Of a DNA stretch of 9,771 nucleotides, positions 1-6,100 are shown piece by piece; within the stretch, counting starts at the first letter, position 1, and the number at the start of each line of letters is the position of its first letter. This stretch comes from Halalkaliarchaeum sp036625675. GTDB lineage: Archaea; Halobacteriota; Halobacteria; Halobacteriales; Haloferacaceae. The stretch is from positions 1-9,771 of the forward strand of contig JAZKTH010000097.1 of NCBI GenBank assembly GCA_036625675.1, in the 5' to 3' direction. The translations under genes and the position numbers were made by a program. Below the pieces are notes generated by a model, which worked only from the letters and a program-made list of their open reading frames with translations, was not told the DNA's origin and did no database searches.

Positions 1-796
1 AGAGGTTGGACCGCGTGCTCCCGCCGTCGACGGGGATCGCCGCCCCGTTTACGTACCCCGACCGGGGGGAGCTGAGGAACGCCACCGTGTTGCCGAGTTC
101 GATCGGGTCGCCGACGCGCTCGAGCGGGACGTCGCTCCCCCAGTCGGCCAGTCCCTCCTCGTAGGAGTCGTACTCCCCGCGCTCGACCGCCTGGTCGACG
201 AGTTCGCGGATCCGGTCGGTCTCGTGGGCCCCCGGCAGGACCGCGTTGCACCGGACCTCGGGCGCGAGTTCGCGGGAGAGCGTCTTCTCGAGCCCGATCA
301 CGCCCATCCGGACCGAGTTCGACAGCACCAGCGAGTCGATCGCCTCCTTCACCGACCGGGAGGCGATCGTCACGACCGTCCCGCCGCCGTCGGCGCGGAG
401 GTCGTCGGCGGCCGCCCGGACCAGCCGGACGACGCTCATCACCAGCAGCTCGTAGGCGTCCTCCCACTCCCGGTCGGTCGTCTCCAGGAACGGTCCCGAG
501 GGGGGTCCCCCGGCGGAGGTGACCAGGTGGTCCAGGCGGCCGAACTCCCGGACCGTCTCCTGGACCAGTCGCTGGACGTCCGCCGGGTCCGTCAGGTCGC
601 CCTGCATCGGAACCACGCGGGCGTCGCCGGCGGCCGCCGCCCGGAGGTCCTCGGCCGCCTCCCGGAGCCGCGTCTCGTTCCGGCCGTTGATCACCACGTG
701 ACAGCCCTCCCGGGCCAGCGCGGTCGCGCTCGCGTACCCGAGCCCGGCGGACGATGCGGTCGTCAGCGCCACGTCGCCGTCGATGTCGAACTCCAT
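1..796 (-). CDS. SDR-like oxidoreductase (BKR-like atypical subgroup), C-terminal end cut by window edge
   Basis: Translation from the ATG at 796 down to base 2 gives 265 residues with no stop. The SDR fold is usually about 260 residues, so probably only a few are missing. An Rossmann glycine-rich loop is seen near residues 13-20 (TASSAGLG, with Ala in place of the first Gly of TGxxxGxG). Further SDR landmarks are a GDLTD stretch at 66-70, TSAGG (in place of NNAG) at 93-97, CNAVLPG at 183-189 and PVDGG near the C-terminus. The catalytic YxxxK is absent: the equivalent position reads SNSVR (about 159-163), so Tyr and Lys are replaced by Ser and Arg. The sequence 'LVLSNSVRMGVIGLEKTLSREL' at 156-177 is typical of the group often named 3-oxoacyl-ACP reductase-like SDR, which is known not to match the standard tetrad. 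An NAD(P)-binding protein is well supported; its substrate, and whether it is a reductase at all, are not. It is divergent from the FAH-family gene. Confidence 0.88.
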   Translation of the reverse strand, partial: MEFDIDGDVALTTASSAGLGYASATALAREGCHVVINGRNETRLREAAEDLRAAAAGDARVVPMQGDLTDPADVQRLVQETVREFGRLDHLVTSAGGPPSGPFLETTDREWEDAYELLVMSVVRLVRAAADDLRADGGGTVVTIASRSVKEAIDSLVLSNSVRMGVIGLEKTLSRELAPEVRCNAVLPGAHETDRIRELVDQAVERGEYDSYEEGLADWGSDVPLERVGDPIELGNTVAFLSSPRSGYVNGAAIPVDGGSTRSNL

Positions 797-834
797 ATCG
801 GTACCCCTTTCGGCTGGAACATGAATCCGTGGGT
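797..834. other. 38-bp divergent intergenic region
   Basis: The SDR-like gene and the FAH-family gene start on opposite strands only 38 bases apart, so the upstream signals of each must overlap the other's 5' end or this short gap. I see neither a convincing TATA box at about -27 of either start nor a Shine-Dalgarno sequence. The arrangement suggests co-regulation, but this is inference from spacing alone. Confidence 0.4.
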
Positions 835-1578
835 ATGCGACGCGCGCGACTGCTCACGCCGGACGGGCCCGTCGAGGGGCGCTACGAGGACGGCCGCATC
901 GAGGCGGCGGAGGGAACGTACGCGGTCGGCCGCGACGGGCGGCTGTTGCCGCCCTGCGAGCCCTCGGCGCTGTACTGCGTCGGGCGGAACTTCGCGGAGA
1001 CGCTCGACCGGATGGACTACGACCGGCCCGAGGAACCCGACTTCTTTATCAAGCCGCCGGCGTCGCTGCTCGCGCACGGCCGGCCGATCCCGTACCCCGA
1101 GTTCACCGACGAGCTGACGTACGCGGGCGAACTCGTCGCCGTCATCGACCGGCGCTGTCGGGACCTCGACCCGGCGGAGGTGCCCGGGGCCCTCCGCGGG
1201 TACACGATCCTGAACGACGTGGACGCCCTGGATCAGCAGGGGCGCACCGCCCGCAAGGCGTTCGACGGCTCCGCCCCGCTCGGGCCGTGGATCGAGACCG
1301 ACCTCGATCCCCGCGACGTCGACGTCCACACCACGGTCGCCGGCGAGCGCCGCCAGGAGGCGAACACGGAGCTGATGCTGTTCGACCCCCACGAGGTCGT
1401 CGCGTACCTCTCCCGCCGGTTCACCTTCCGGCCGGGGGACTGCGTCGCGTTCGGCAGCCCGGCGAACCCCGGCCTGATCGAGCCGGGCGACCGTGTCGAG
1501 ATCACCTACGAGGGGATCGGGACGCTCGCGAACGACGTCGCGGCGGCTCCGGCGGCCGATCTCCTCCGAAACAACTAA
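835..1578 (+). CDS. Fumarylacetoacetate hydrolase (FAH) family protein with altered active site
   Basis: The protein has 247 residues. FAH-fold enzymes use a divalent metal to hydrolyse, decarboxylate or hydrate small oxo-acids. Family landmarks seen are YCVGRNF at 47-53, FIKPP at 71-75 (normally FxK.), YAGELVAVI at 96-104, GYTILNDVDALDQQ at 122-135, KAFDGSAPLGPWI at 141-153, PGDCVAFGSP at 200-209 and a C-terminal GDRVEI. The usual metal-binding ExE is AxE here (Ala97, Glu99). Asp128 and Lys141 are kept. The Arg of the usual 'ARD' is Leu132, and the GTPxG loop reads GSPANPG. Activity may therefore be changed or lost, although the fold is clear. I chose the ATG at 835 because its product begins as the family does; an in-frame ATG at 754 would read back through the divergent SDR gene and add Arg-rich residues of non-haloarchaeal character. 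A T-run follows the stop (1580-1583), which may help termination. Confidence 0.85.
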   Translation: MRRARLLTPDGPVEGRYEDGRIEAAEGTYAVGRDGRLLPPCEPSALYCVGRNFAETLDRMDYDRPEEPDFFIKPPASLLAHGRPIPYPEFTDELTYAGELVAVIDRRCRDLDPAEVPGALRGYTILNDVDALDQQGRTARKAFDGSAPLGPWIETDLDPRDVDVHTTVAGERRQEANTELMLFDPHEVVAYLSRRFTFRPGDCVAFGSPANPGLIEPGDRVEITYEGIGTLANDVAAAPAADLLRNN

Positions 1579-1645
1579 TTTTCCGTGCGTTGTGGCTTCC
1601 GCAAGTGATGTCCCCGCCGGGTGAGAATCGATGCGACTGAGTACT

Positions 1646-1651
1646 GGTGAG
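1646..1651 (+). promoter_or_regulatory. Shine-Dalgarno-like site of the DUF4330-type gene
   Basis: GGTGAG lies six bases before the ATG at 1657 and pairs with the GGTGA part of the archaeal anti-SD sequence. It supports this start, and implies a transcript with a leader, unlike most genes here. An ATG at 1631 is out of frame. Confidence 0.5.
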
Positions 1652-1656
1652 GCGCG

Positions 1657-3360
1657 ATGGAACTGATCGACGAGCAGGGACGGCTGTTCGGCCGGGTCAA
1701 CGTCGTCGACGCGCTGGTCGTCCTCGTGGTGCTCGCGGTCGTCGTCGCGGGCGCCGCGCTCGTGCTCTCCGACGACCCCGAGCCCGAACCCGACGTCGAA
1801 ACGACCTACGCCACCCTCGACCTGGGGACGCAGCCGGCGTACGTCGTCGACGCGATCAACGAGGGGGACGCCTACAGCCCGGGATCCGACTCCCGGCTCG
1901 CGATCACCGACGTCCACCTCACCCCCCAGGACGGCCAGCAGCGCGTGATCCTCCGCGTGGAACTGCGCGGCGTCGTCGACGGCGGCTCCCTCCAGTACGA
2001 CGGCGCGCCCCCGCGGCTCGGCCGCACGCTCGGGATCGTCACCGACCGCTACGAGGTCGAGGGGCAGGTCCGGCAGGTCGGCGACGGGGACGCGCTCGCC
2101 CGCGAGGAGACGACCGTAGTGCTCCGGGACACCCTGGATGCGGCGGACGCCCGCGAGGTCGCGCCGGGCGACGAGATCCGGCTCGCCGGCCGGACCGTCG
2201 CCACCGTCGAGGACGTCGCGGCCTACGCCGGGGACTCCCCGACCGAGCGCGTCGTCCTCGTGGAGGCGACGCTCGACGCGCACAGGCAAGGGGGCGACCT
2301 CCGGTTCGGCGGGACCCCGGTCCGGCGGGGACAGTCGGTCCGGCTTCCGGCCGACGGGTACGCGCTCGACGGCCGGATCGAACGCGTCGGCGGCGGCCTC
2401 GAGCGCGGGTCGCGACGCGTCGTGCTCCGCGACACCGTCGGCGCCACCGAGGCCCGCGCGCTGGCGGCCGGCGACGAGGTCGCGGTGGCGGGCCACTCCG
2501 TCGCCACGATCGAGGACGTCGCCGTCTACCGGACCGGGAACCCGGACGCTCGCGAGGTGTACCTCGAAGCCAACCTGACCTCGCTCGAGTACGGCGAACG
2601 CCCGGCGTTCGGCGGCGCCCCCCTACAGGAGGGTCGGACGGTCCGGCTGCCGGCCGAGGAGTACGACCTCGAGGCGACGGTCGAGCGCGTCGGCGCCGGC
2701 CTCCAGCGCGGCGAGGCCGCCGTCCTCCTCCAGGGGGTGACCGACGTGGAGACGGCCGAGCGGATCTCGGAGGGCGACGTCCTGGAGGCGGCCGGTCACA
2801 CCACCGCCACCGTCGAGTCCGTGACGGCGTACGGGACCTCCAATCCGGACCGGAAGCGCCTGTTCGTCGGCCTCTCGCTGACCACGCTCGAGTACGGCGA
2901 GCGCTCGCGGTACGGCGACGTCACCCTGCAGCGCGGGTCGGACGTCGCGATCGAGGCCGACTCCTACGAGCTGTCCGGCACGATCGAGCGCGTCGGCGCG
3001 ACCGAGCAACGCGGCGCGCCCGCGACCCGAACGGTCACCCTCCGGATGAACGAGGTCCCCGAGGAGATGGCCGACGCGATCCGGCCGGGGCTGGTCGAGC
3101 GGAGCGCGGGCGAGACGGTCGCGAGAGTGACCGGCGTCGACGCAGAGCCGTCGGTGGTCCTCATCCGCGGCGAGGAGGGCGACCTGGGCGTGTACGACCA
3201 CCCCACCGACCGGGACGTGACGATCACGGCCGAACTCGACGTGCGCGAGACGACCGTCGGCGTCCGGTTCAAGGGCGAGTCGATCAGGCAAGGATCGAGG
3301 ATCACGCTCGACCTGGGCACGATCACCGTCGACGCGACGGTCGTCTCGATCGACGGCTAG
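1657..3360 (+). CDS. Membrane-anchored DUF4330-type protein with five tandem ~101-residue repeats
   Basis: This 567-residue protein begins with the DUF4330 signature (IDEQGRLFGRVNVVDALV, residues 4-21), leading into a single hydrophobic helix at about 17-37. A Pro/Glu/Asp-rich spacer follows (40-48), and then an all-soluble region to the end. With no cleavage site visible, it is most simply a protein anchored at its N-terminus with the long C-terminal part outside the cell, though orientation is inferred. The soluble part is five copies of one module (about 53-153, 154-254, 255-355, 356-459 and 460-567). Each has a LRDT-like strand, a GDE turn, an ATVEDVAxY strand, a FGG turn, LPAxxY and an IERVG end. 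Bacterial DUF4330 proteins, as I know them, are much shorter, with about one such module. Function is unknown; the beta-rich predicted pattern suggests a structural, binding or secretion-linked role. The CysD-like gene follows after 97 bases. Confidence 0.85.
   Translation: MELIDEQGRLFGRVNVVDALVVLVVLAVVVAGAALVLSDDPEPEPDVETTYATLDLGTQPAYVVDAINEGDAYSPGSDSRLAITDVHLTPQDGQQRVILRVELRGVVDGGSLQYDGAPPRLGRTLGIVTDRYEVEGQVRQVGDGDALAREETTVVLRDTLDAADAREVAPGDEIRLAGRTVATVEDVAAYAGDSPTERVVLVEATLDAHRQGGDLRFGGTPVRRGQSVRLPADGYALDGRIERVGGGLERGSRRVVLRDTVGATEARALAAGDEVAVAGHSVATIEDVAVYRTGNPDAREVYLEANLTSLEYGERPAFGGAPLQEGRTVRLPAEEYDLEATVERVGAGLQRGEAAVLLQGVTDVETAERISEGDVLEAAGHTTATVESVTAYGTSNPDRKRLFVGLSLTTLEYGERSRYGDVTLQRGSDVAIEADSYELSGTIERVGATEQRGAPATRTVTLRMNEVPEEMADAIRPGLVERSAGETVARVTGVDAEPSVVLIRGEEGDLGVYDHPTDRDVTITAELDVRETTVGVRFKGESIRQGSRITLDLGTITVDATVVSIDG
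1813..3357 (+). repeat. Five tandem coding repeats of about 303 bp in the DUF4330-type gene
   Basis: Unit boundaries are near 1813, 2116, 2419, 2722 and 3034. Units two to four keep an exact 101-residue register: the GD turn falls at residues 171, 272 and 373, the Phe/Tyr of the FGG-like turn at 217, 318 and 419, and the Gly of ERVG at 245, 346 and 447. Unit one shows the same GD turn at residue 70, also 101 before the next, but is two residues shorter by the ERVG-like end (VRQVG, 138-142). Unit five is more diverged, starts after a 104-residue unit and lacks ERVG. The copies are diverged at the DNA level, so this is an old protein-level duplication rather than a recent slippage array. Confidence 0.85.
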
Positions 3361-3412
3361 TCACGGATTCCCGCCACCGATCGCTGGATCCCGATATCGC
3401 CTCGTCGCCGAT

Positions 3413-3425
3413 CCGGAACACAAAG
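3413..3425 (+). promoter_or_regulatory. Weak BRE/TATA candidate for the CysD-like gene
   Basis: CCGGAA followed by CACAAAG lies about 33-45 bases before the ATG at 3458, in a 97-base gap. The match to haloarchaeal TATA sequence is poor. No Shine-Dalgarno sequence precedes the ATG, so a near-leaderless transcript from here is possible. Read-through from the DUF4330-type gene is the alternative. Confidence 0.2.
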
Positions 3426-3457
3426 CACTTCGGCGTTCGCCCCGACCGGCCAACCAG

Positions 3458-4429
3458 ATGACAGACGATTTCCCGGCGTCCGTCGACGTCGACTACACCG
3501 ACGGCGAGGGCGAAGAACCGGCCGACTACCCGTCCCTCCAGCACAAGGTCGAGAAGGCGATCGAGGTCACCCGCGAGGGGCTCGAGGAGTACTCCAACCC
3601 CGCGGTGATGTGGACCGGCGGCAAGGACTCGACGCTCACGCTGTACTTCATCAACGAGGTGGCCGAGCAGTTCGGCTACGAGAAGCCCACCGCCGTCTTC
3701 ATCGACCACTTCCAGCACTTCGAGGAGATCACCGACTTCGTCGAGCGGTGGGCCGACGAGTGGGGGATCGAGCTGGTGTACGCCCGCAACGACGACGTGG
3801 GCGCGTACGTCGCGGAGCACGACCTCGAGCCGGGCGACGACATCCCGGTCGACGCCCTCGACGAGCACAACCAGCACCACGTCCGCGACATCCTCGAGTA
3901 CGAGGAGGACACGTTCCCGTTCCTGCTCGACACCTACGTCGGCAACCACCTGCTGAAGACGGTCGCGCTCAACGACGCGCTCGAGGAGCACGGCATCGAC
4001 GGCGTGATCTCGGGGGTCCGCTGGGACGAACAGGAGGCCCGCGCCGACGAGACGTTCTTCTCGCCGCGGCACGACCCCGACATCTACCCGCCCCACGACC
4101 GGATCCAGCCGATCCTGCAGTTCACCGAGCGGGACGTCTGGGACGCCTTCTGGCACTTCGTCGTCCCCGAGACGGTCGAGGCGTTCCCCGAGGACGGGTA
4201 CGTCCCCGAGTCGGCCGCGGACCTCCCGGATGGCGTCGACATCGACGACGTCCCCATCTCCCCGAAGTACTTCGCCGGCTTCCGGTCGCTGGGGAGCCAG
4301 GTGTCCACCGAGAAGACGACCGAGGAGCCCGCCTGGCTCCAGGACCTCGAGAACACGGTCGAGCGCGCCGGCCGCGCCCAGGACAAGGAGGACCTGATGG
4401 AGCGGCTGCGCGACCTCGGCTACATGTAA
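3458..4429 (+). CDS. CysD-like PP-loop ATPase / PAPS-reductase superfamily protein, cysteine-free
   Basis: The protein has 323 residues. A PP-loop (MWTGGKDSTLTLYF, 51-64) binds ATP in this superfamily by adenylating a substrate. The order of motifs matches the small subunit of ATP sulfurylase (CysD): IDHFQHFEEITDF at 82-94 (CysD: VDTG.HF.E...F), GVRWDEQEARADETFFSPR at 186-204 (CysD: GARRDEEKSRA.E..FS.R), FRSLG at 275-279 and a C-terminal ERAGRAQDKEDLMERLRDLGYM (302-323), very like CysD's ERxGRxxDxDxxxSMExKKxxGYF. There is not one Cys in the protein, so the C-terminal Cys used by PAPS/APS reductases is missing and reduction is unlikely. The GTPase partner CysN is not in the window. Compared with CysD it has an acidic N-terminal tail (1-22). 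Its likely role is adenylyl transfer to sulfate or another acceptor, substrate unproven. No Shine-Dalgarno sequence precedes the ATG. Confidence 0.85.
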   Translation: MTDDFPASVDVDYTDGEGEEPADYPSLQHKVEKAIEVTREGLEEYSNPAVMWTGGKDSTLTLYFINEVAEQFGYEKPTAVFIDHFQHFEEITDFVERWADEWGIELVYARNDDVGAYVAEHDLEPGDDIPVDALDEHNQHHVRDILEYEEDTFPFLLDTYVGNHLLKTVALNDALEEHGIDGVISGVRWDEQEARADETFFSPRHDPDIYPPHDRIQPILQFTERDVWDAFWHFVVPETVEAFPEDGYVPESAADLPDGVDIDDVPISPKYFAGFRSLGSQVSTEKTTEEPAWLQDLENTVERAGRAQDKEDLMERLRDLGYM

Positions 4430-4442
4430 CCCGCCGGAGGTC

Positions 4443-4458
4443 TCGAGCCGCGGCTCGA
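4443..4458. repeat. Perfect 16-bp palindrome between CysD-like and AlaDH-family genes
   Basis: TCGAGCCGCGGCTCGA is its own reverse complement. It lies 14 bases after the CysD-like stop codon and four bases before the TATA-like element of the next gene. As RNA it could fold into a six-pair stem with a CGCG loop followed by CAGTTTTG, a possible terminator for the CysD-like gene. As DNA its place just upstream of box A would suit a dimeric regulator. The sequence does not decide between these. Confidence 0.6.
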
Positions 4459-4461
4459 CAG

Positions 4462-4470
4462 TTTTGAATA
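4462..4470 (+). promoter_or_regulatory. TATA-box-like promoter of the AlaDH/OCD-family gene
   Basis: TTTTGAATA is centred about 27 bases before the ATG at 4493, in otherwise GC-rich sequence. That is the spacing expected if transcription starts at or next to the start codon. No Shine-Dalgarno sequence is present, in keeping with a leaderless mRNA. Confidence 0.6.
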
Positions 4471-4492
4471 GTCGTCTCAAGTAGGGACGCGT

Positions 4493-5497
4493 ATGCAGAC
4501 GCTGCTCCTCGACAGCGAGGCAGTCGAAGCGAACGCCCCGATGGATCGCGTCGTTCCGGCGATCGAGTCGGCGTTCGCCGCCTACGAGCGCGGCGACGCA
4601 CAGATGCCGGCGAAGTCGTACATCCAGCTCCCCGAGTACAACGGCGACTTCCGGTCGATGCCGGCGTACCTCGACGCCGGGGACTGGGACGCCGCCGGGG
4701 TGAAGTGGGTCAACGTCCACACCGACAACGAGGAGAAGTACGGGCTGCCGACCGTGCTGGGGACGATGATCTACTCGGACCCCGAGAACGCGTTCCCGCT
4801 GGCGATCATGGACGGCCGGGAGCTGACCACCCGGCGGACCGGCGCGGCGGCGGCGGTCGCGACCGATCACCTGGCGATCGAGGGCGCCACCTCGCTGGGG
4901 ATCGTCGGTGCGGGCGTCCAGGCGTACACCCAGCTCGAGGCGATCAGCGAGGTCCGTCCGATCGAGACGGTCGTGATCTCGGACCTCGACGAGGAGCGCG
5001 TCCGGGCGTTCGTCGAGACGTTCGACGACCGGTTCGACGTCCGGGGCGGCTCAGTCTCCGAGGCGGCGAGCTGCGACGTGCTCTCGACGGTGACCCCCGT
5101 CCGCGACCCGATCGTCTCCCCCGCGGACCTCGGCGAGCACACCCACGTCAACGCGATGGGCGCGGACGCCGAGGGCAAGCAGGAGCACGAATCGGAGATC
5201 CTCCAGGACGCCAAGCTGGTCATCGACGACTACGAGCAGTGCGTCCACTCCGGGGAGGTGAACGTCCCCTGGAGCGAGGGGTTGCTCGGGGACGACGACA
5301 TCCACGGCGAGATCGGCGAGATCGTCGTCGGGGAAAAGCCCGGTCGGACCGACGCGGACGGCGTCACCCTCTTCGACTCGACCGGGCTGGCCATCCAGGA
5401 CGTCGCGACCGCCCGGATCGTCTACGAGCACGCCGACGAGAACGACAACGGGACGCCGTTCGACCTGCTCGGCCTGGGCGCGAAAACGCCCGACTAA
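4493..5497 (+). CDS. Alanine dehydrogenase / ornithine cyclodeaminase (mu-crystallin) family protein
   Basis: This 334-residue protein is of usual family length (Archaeoglobus AlaDH is about 320). Members bind NAD(H) and interconvert L-alanine and pyruvate plus ammonia, or cyclise ornithine to proline. The expected order is complete: PAKSYIQLP at 39-47, DFRSMPAYL at 52-60 with Arg54, GVKWVNVH at 69-76 with Lys71, LTTRRTGAAAAVATDHLA at 111-128, the Rossmann loop GIVGAGVQ at 136-143, STVTPVRDPI at 198-207, HVNAMGADAEGKQE at 218-231 with the conserved Asp225, and LFDSTGLAIQDVATARIVYE at 293-312. By analogy with Archaeoglobus AlaDH, Arg54, Lys71 and Asp225 should contact substrate. The archaeal setting favours alanine dehydrogenase over cyclodeaminase, but the motifs do not settle it. 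The start is supported by the box A spacing. The gene appears to be transcribed alone. Confidence 0.9.
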   Translation: MQTLLLDSEAVEANAPMDRVVPAIESAFAAYERGDAQMPAKSYIQLPEYNGDFRSMPAYLDAGDWDAAGVKWVNVHTDNEEKYGLPTVLGTMIYSDPENAFPLAIMDGRELTTRRTGAAAAVATDHLAIEGATSLGIVGAGVQAYTQLEAISEVRPIETVVISDLDEERVRAFVETFDDRFDVRGGSVSEAASCDVLSTVTPVRDPIVSPADLGEHTHVNAMGADAEGKQEHESEILQDAKLVIDDYEQCVHSGEVNVPWSEGLLGDDDIHGEIGEIVVGEKPGRTDADGVTLFDSTGLAIQDVATARIVYEHADENDNGTPFDLLGLGAKTPD

Positions 5498-5599
5498 GTC
5501 GGACGACCATCCTTCGCCACGTCGACCGCCCGGCGTCGCCCCGGCGATTCCTCTCCACGCTCGATAGTTCGCGAAAAACGAACTCACGACGCGTCGAAA

Positions 5600-5632
5600 G
5601 ACGACGCCGTCGTCCGCTCATACTGTTTGTTG
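5600..5632. terminator. Candidate bidirectional terminator between convergent genes
   Basis: GACGAC (5600-5605) and GTCGTC (5609-5614) form a six-pair hairpin with a GCC loop, followed on the plus strand by T-rich TGTTTGTTGT (5624-5633). On the minus strand, leaving cspA, the same hairpin is followed by TTT and then a five-T run at 5574-5578, which itself sits in the loop of a GTTCG/CGAAC inverted repeat (5567-5583). Archaeal termination depends mainly on T-tracts, so both convergent genes could end here. Extents are approximate. Confidence 0.4.
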
Positions 5633-5636
5633 TCAG

Positions 5637-5834
5637 TTACTGTACGCGGACGACGTTCGTCGCGCGGGGGCCCTTGGGAGCCTGTTCGATTTCGAAGTCG
5701 ATCTCGGTTCCTTCGGACAGATCCTCGCCGCCAACGTCCTCCATGTGGAAGAACACGTCGTCGTCGGAGTCGTCAGTCGAGATGAAACCGTAGCCGCCAG
5801 TGTCGTTGAAGAAATCAACCTTTCCGTTTGCCAT
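5637..5834 (-). CDS. cspA: CspA-family cold-shock domain protein
   Basis: The product is 65 residues, a single cold-shock domain of normal length that binds single-stranded RNA or DNA as a nucleic-acid chaperone. It starts MANGKVDFFNDTGGYGFI, with RNP1 as GGYGFIS (13-19) and RNP2 as DVFFHMEDV (26-34), and ends with the family's KGPRATNVVRV. The usual Lys/Trp-containing start (KWFN) reads KVDFFN, and the RNP1 Lys is Gly13. Asp runs at 21-26 and many Glu residues give the acidic surface usual in haloarchaea. The frame is open for 14 more codons to an ATG at 5876, but those residues are Arg-rich and lie outside the domain, so 5834 is the start. It is convergent with the AlaDH-family gene and lies downstream of leuS on the same strand, 266 bases away, with its own TATA-like sequence. 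Confidence 0.92.
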   Translation of the reverse strand: MANGKVDFFNDTGGYGFISTDDSDDDVFFHMEDVGGEDLSEGTEIDFEIEQAPKGPRATNVVRVQ

Positions 5835-5860
5835 TGCAACTACACGTCGGGCGAGCACGC

Positions 5861-5868
5861 GGTTAAGG
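5861..5868 (-). promoter_or_regulatory. TATA-like element for cspA
   Basis: On the minus strand CCTTAACC is centred about 30 bases before the ATG at 5834, which would give a near-leaderless transcript. There is no Shine-Dalgarno sequence. Two further AT-rich candidates on the same strand, TTTATCC (about 5893-5899) and TATATTC (about 5906-5912), would give leaders of roughly 35-50 bases, so the true start site is open. Confidence 0.4.
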
Positions 5869-5879
5869 GTTCTCATACG

Positions 5880-5895
5880 TCCGCGAAAACGCGGA
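5880..5895. repeat. Small inverted repeat upstream of cspA
   Basis: TCCGCG, AAAA, CGCGGA form a perfect six-pair stem with a four-base loop, about 46-61 bases before the cspA start. It lies between two of the candidate TATA elements, so it could be an operator, or an RNA hairpin if the most distal promoter is used. Confidence 0.4.
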
Positions 5896-6100
5896 TAAAC
5901 CGTTCGAATATAACGTTTTGTCCTCTATCCCGGCTATCTGTCCTCGAATCGGCAGTTCCAGCGAACGGAGTGACTGGTTCGGCGGAACGAACGCCGGCTT
6001 CCGCGGGATCCCGACTTCCGCCGGGGCGACGGCGCCTCCGGCCTCCCGCTTCGACGGCCTTCTCGGCGTCACCCCGTGTTATCCACGAGAATCCCACTGA

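Noticed and set aside
754..834. Upstream in-frame ATG for the FAH-family gene
   Set aside because: It would add 27 mostly Arg-rich residues coded within the divergent SDR-like gene; the family N-terminus begins at 835.
763..2496. Long minus-strand open frame (577 codons) opposite the FAH-family and DUF4330-type genes
   Set aside because: It has no recognisable motif, is Arg/Val/Asp-rich in the way of GC-rich antisense frames, and spans two well-supported genes.
1813..3357. CRISPR-like periodicity
   Set aside because: The period is about 303 bases, in frame and protein-coding, with diverged copies, which is not a repeat-spacer array.
1647..3461. 604-codon plus-strand frame overlapping the DUF4330-type gene
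   Set aside because: It is almost wholly Arg/Pro/Gly/Ala, a +2 shadow of the real frame; haloarchaeal proteins are acidic, and the real frame has a family signature and periodic repeats.
3323..4870. 515-codon minus-strand frame opposite the CysD-like gene
   Set aside because: It is a Val/Leu/Asp-rich antisense shadow; the plus strand has clear CysD motifs.
5835..5876. N-terminal extension of the cold-shock protein to the ATG at 5876
   Set aside because: The added residues are basic and precede the conserved start of the cold-shock domain; a TATA-like element lies inside the extension.
5863..6097. Small minus-strand frames of about 70 codons upstream of cspA
   Set aside because: They overlap one another in different frames, are Arg-rich, have no Shine-Dalgarno or suitable TATA spacing and cover the cspA promoter island.
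5921..6100. Possible tRNA or structured RNA suggested by a GGTTCG-containing stretch
   Set aside because: No acceptor stem or cloverleaf can be formed around it, and the T-loop consensus does not continue.
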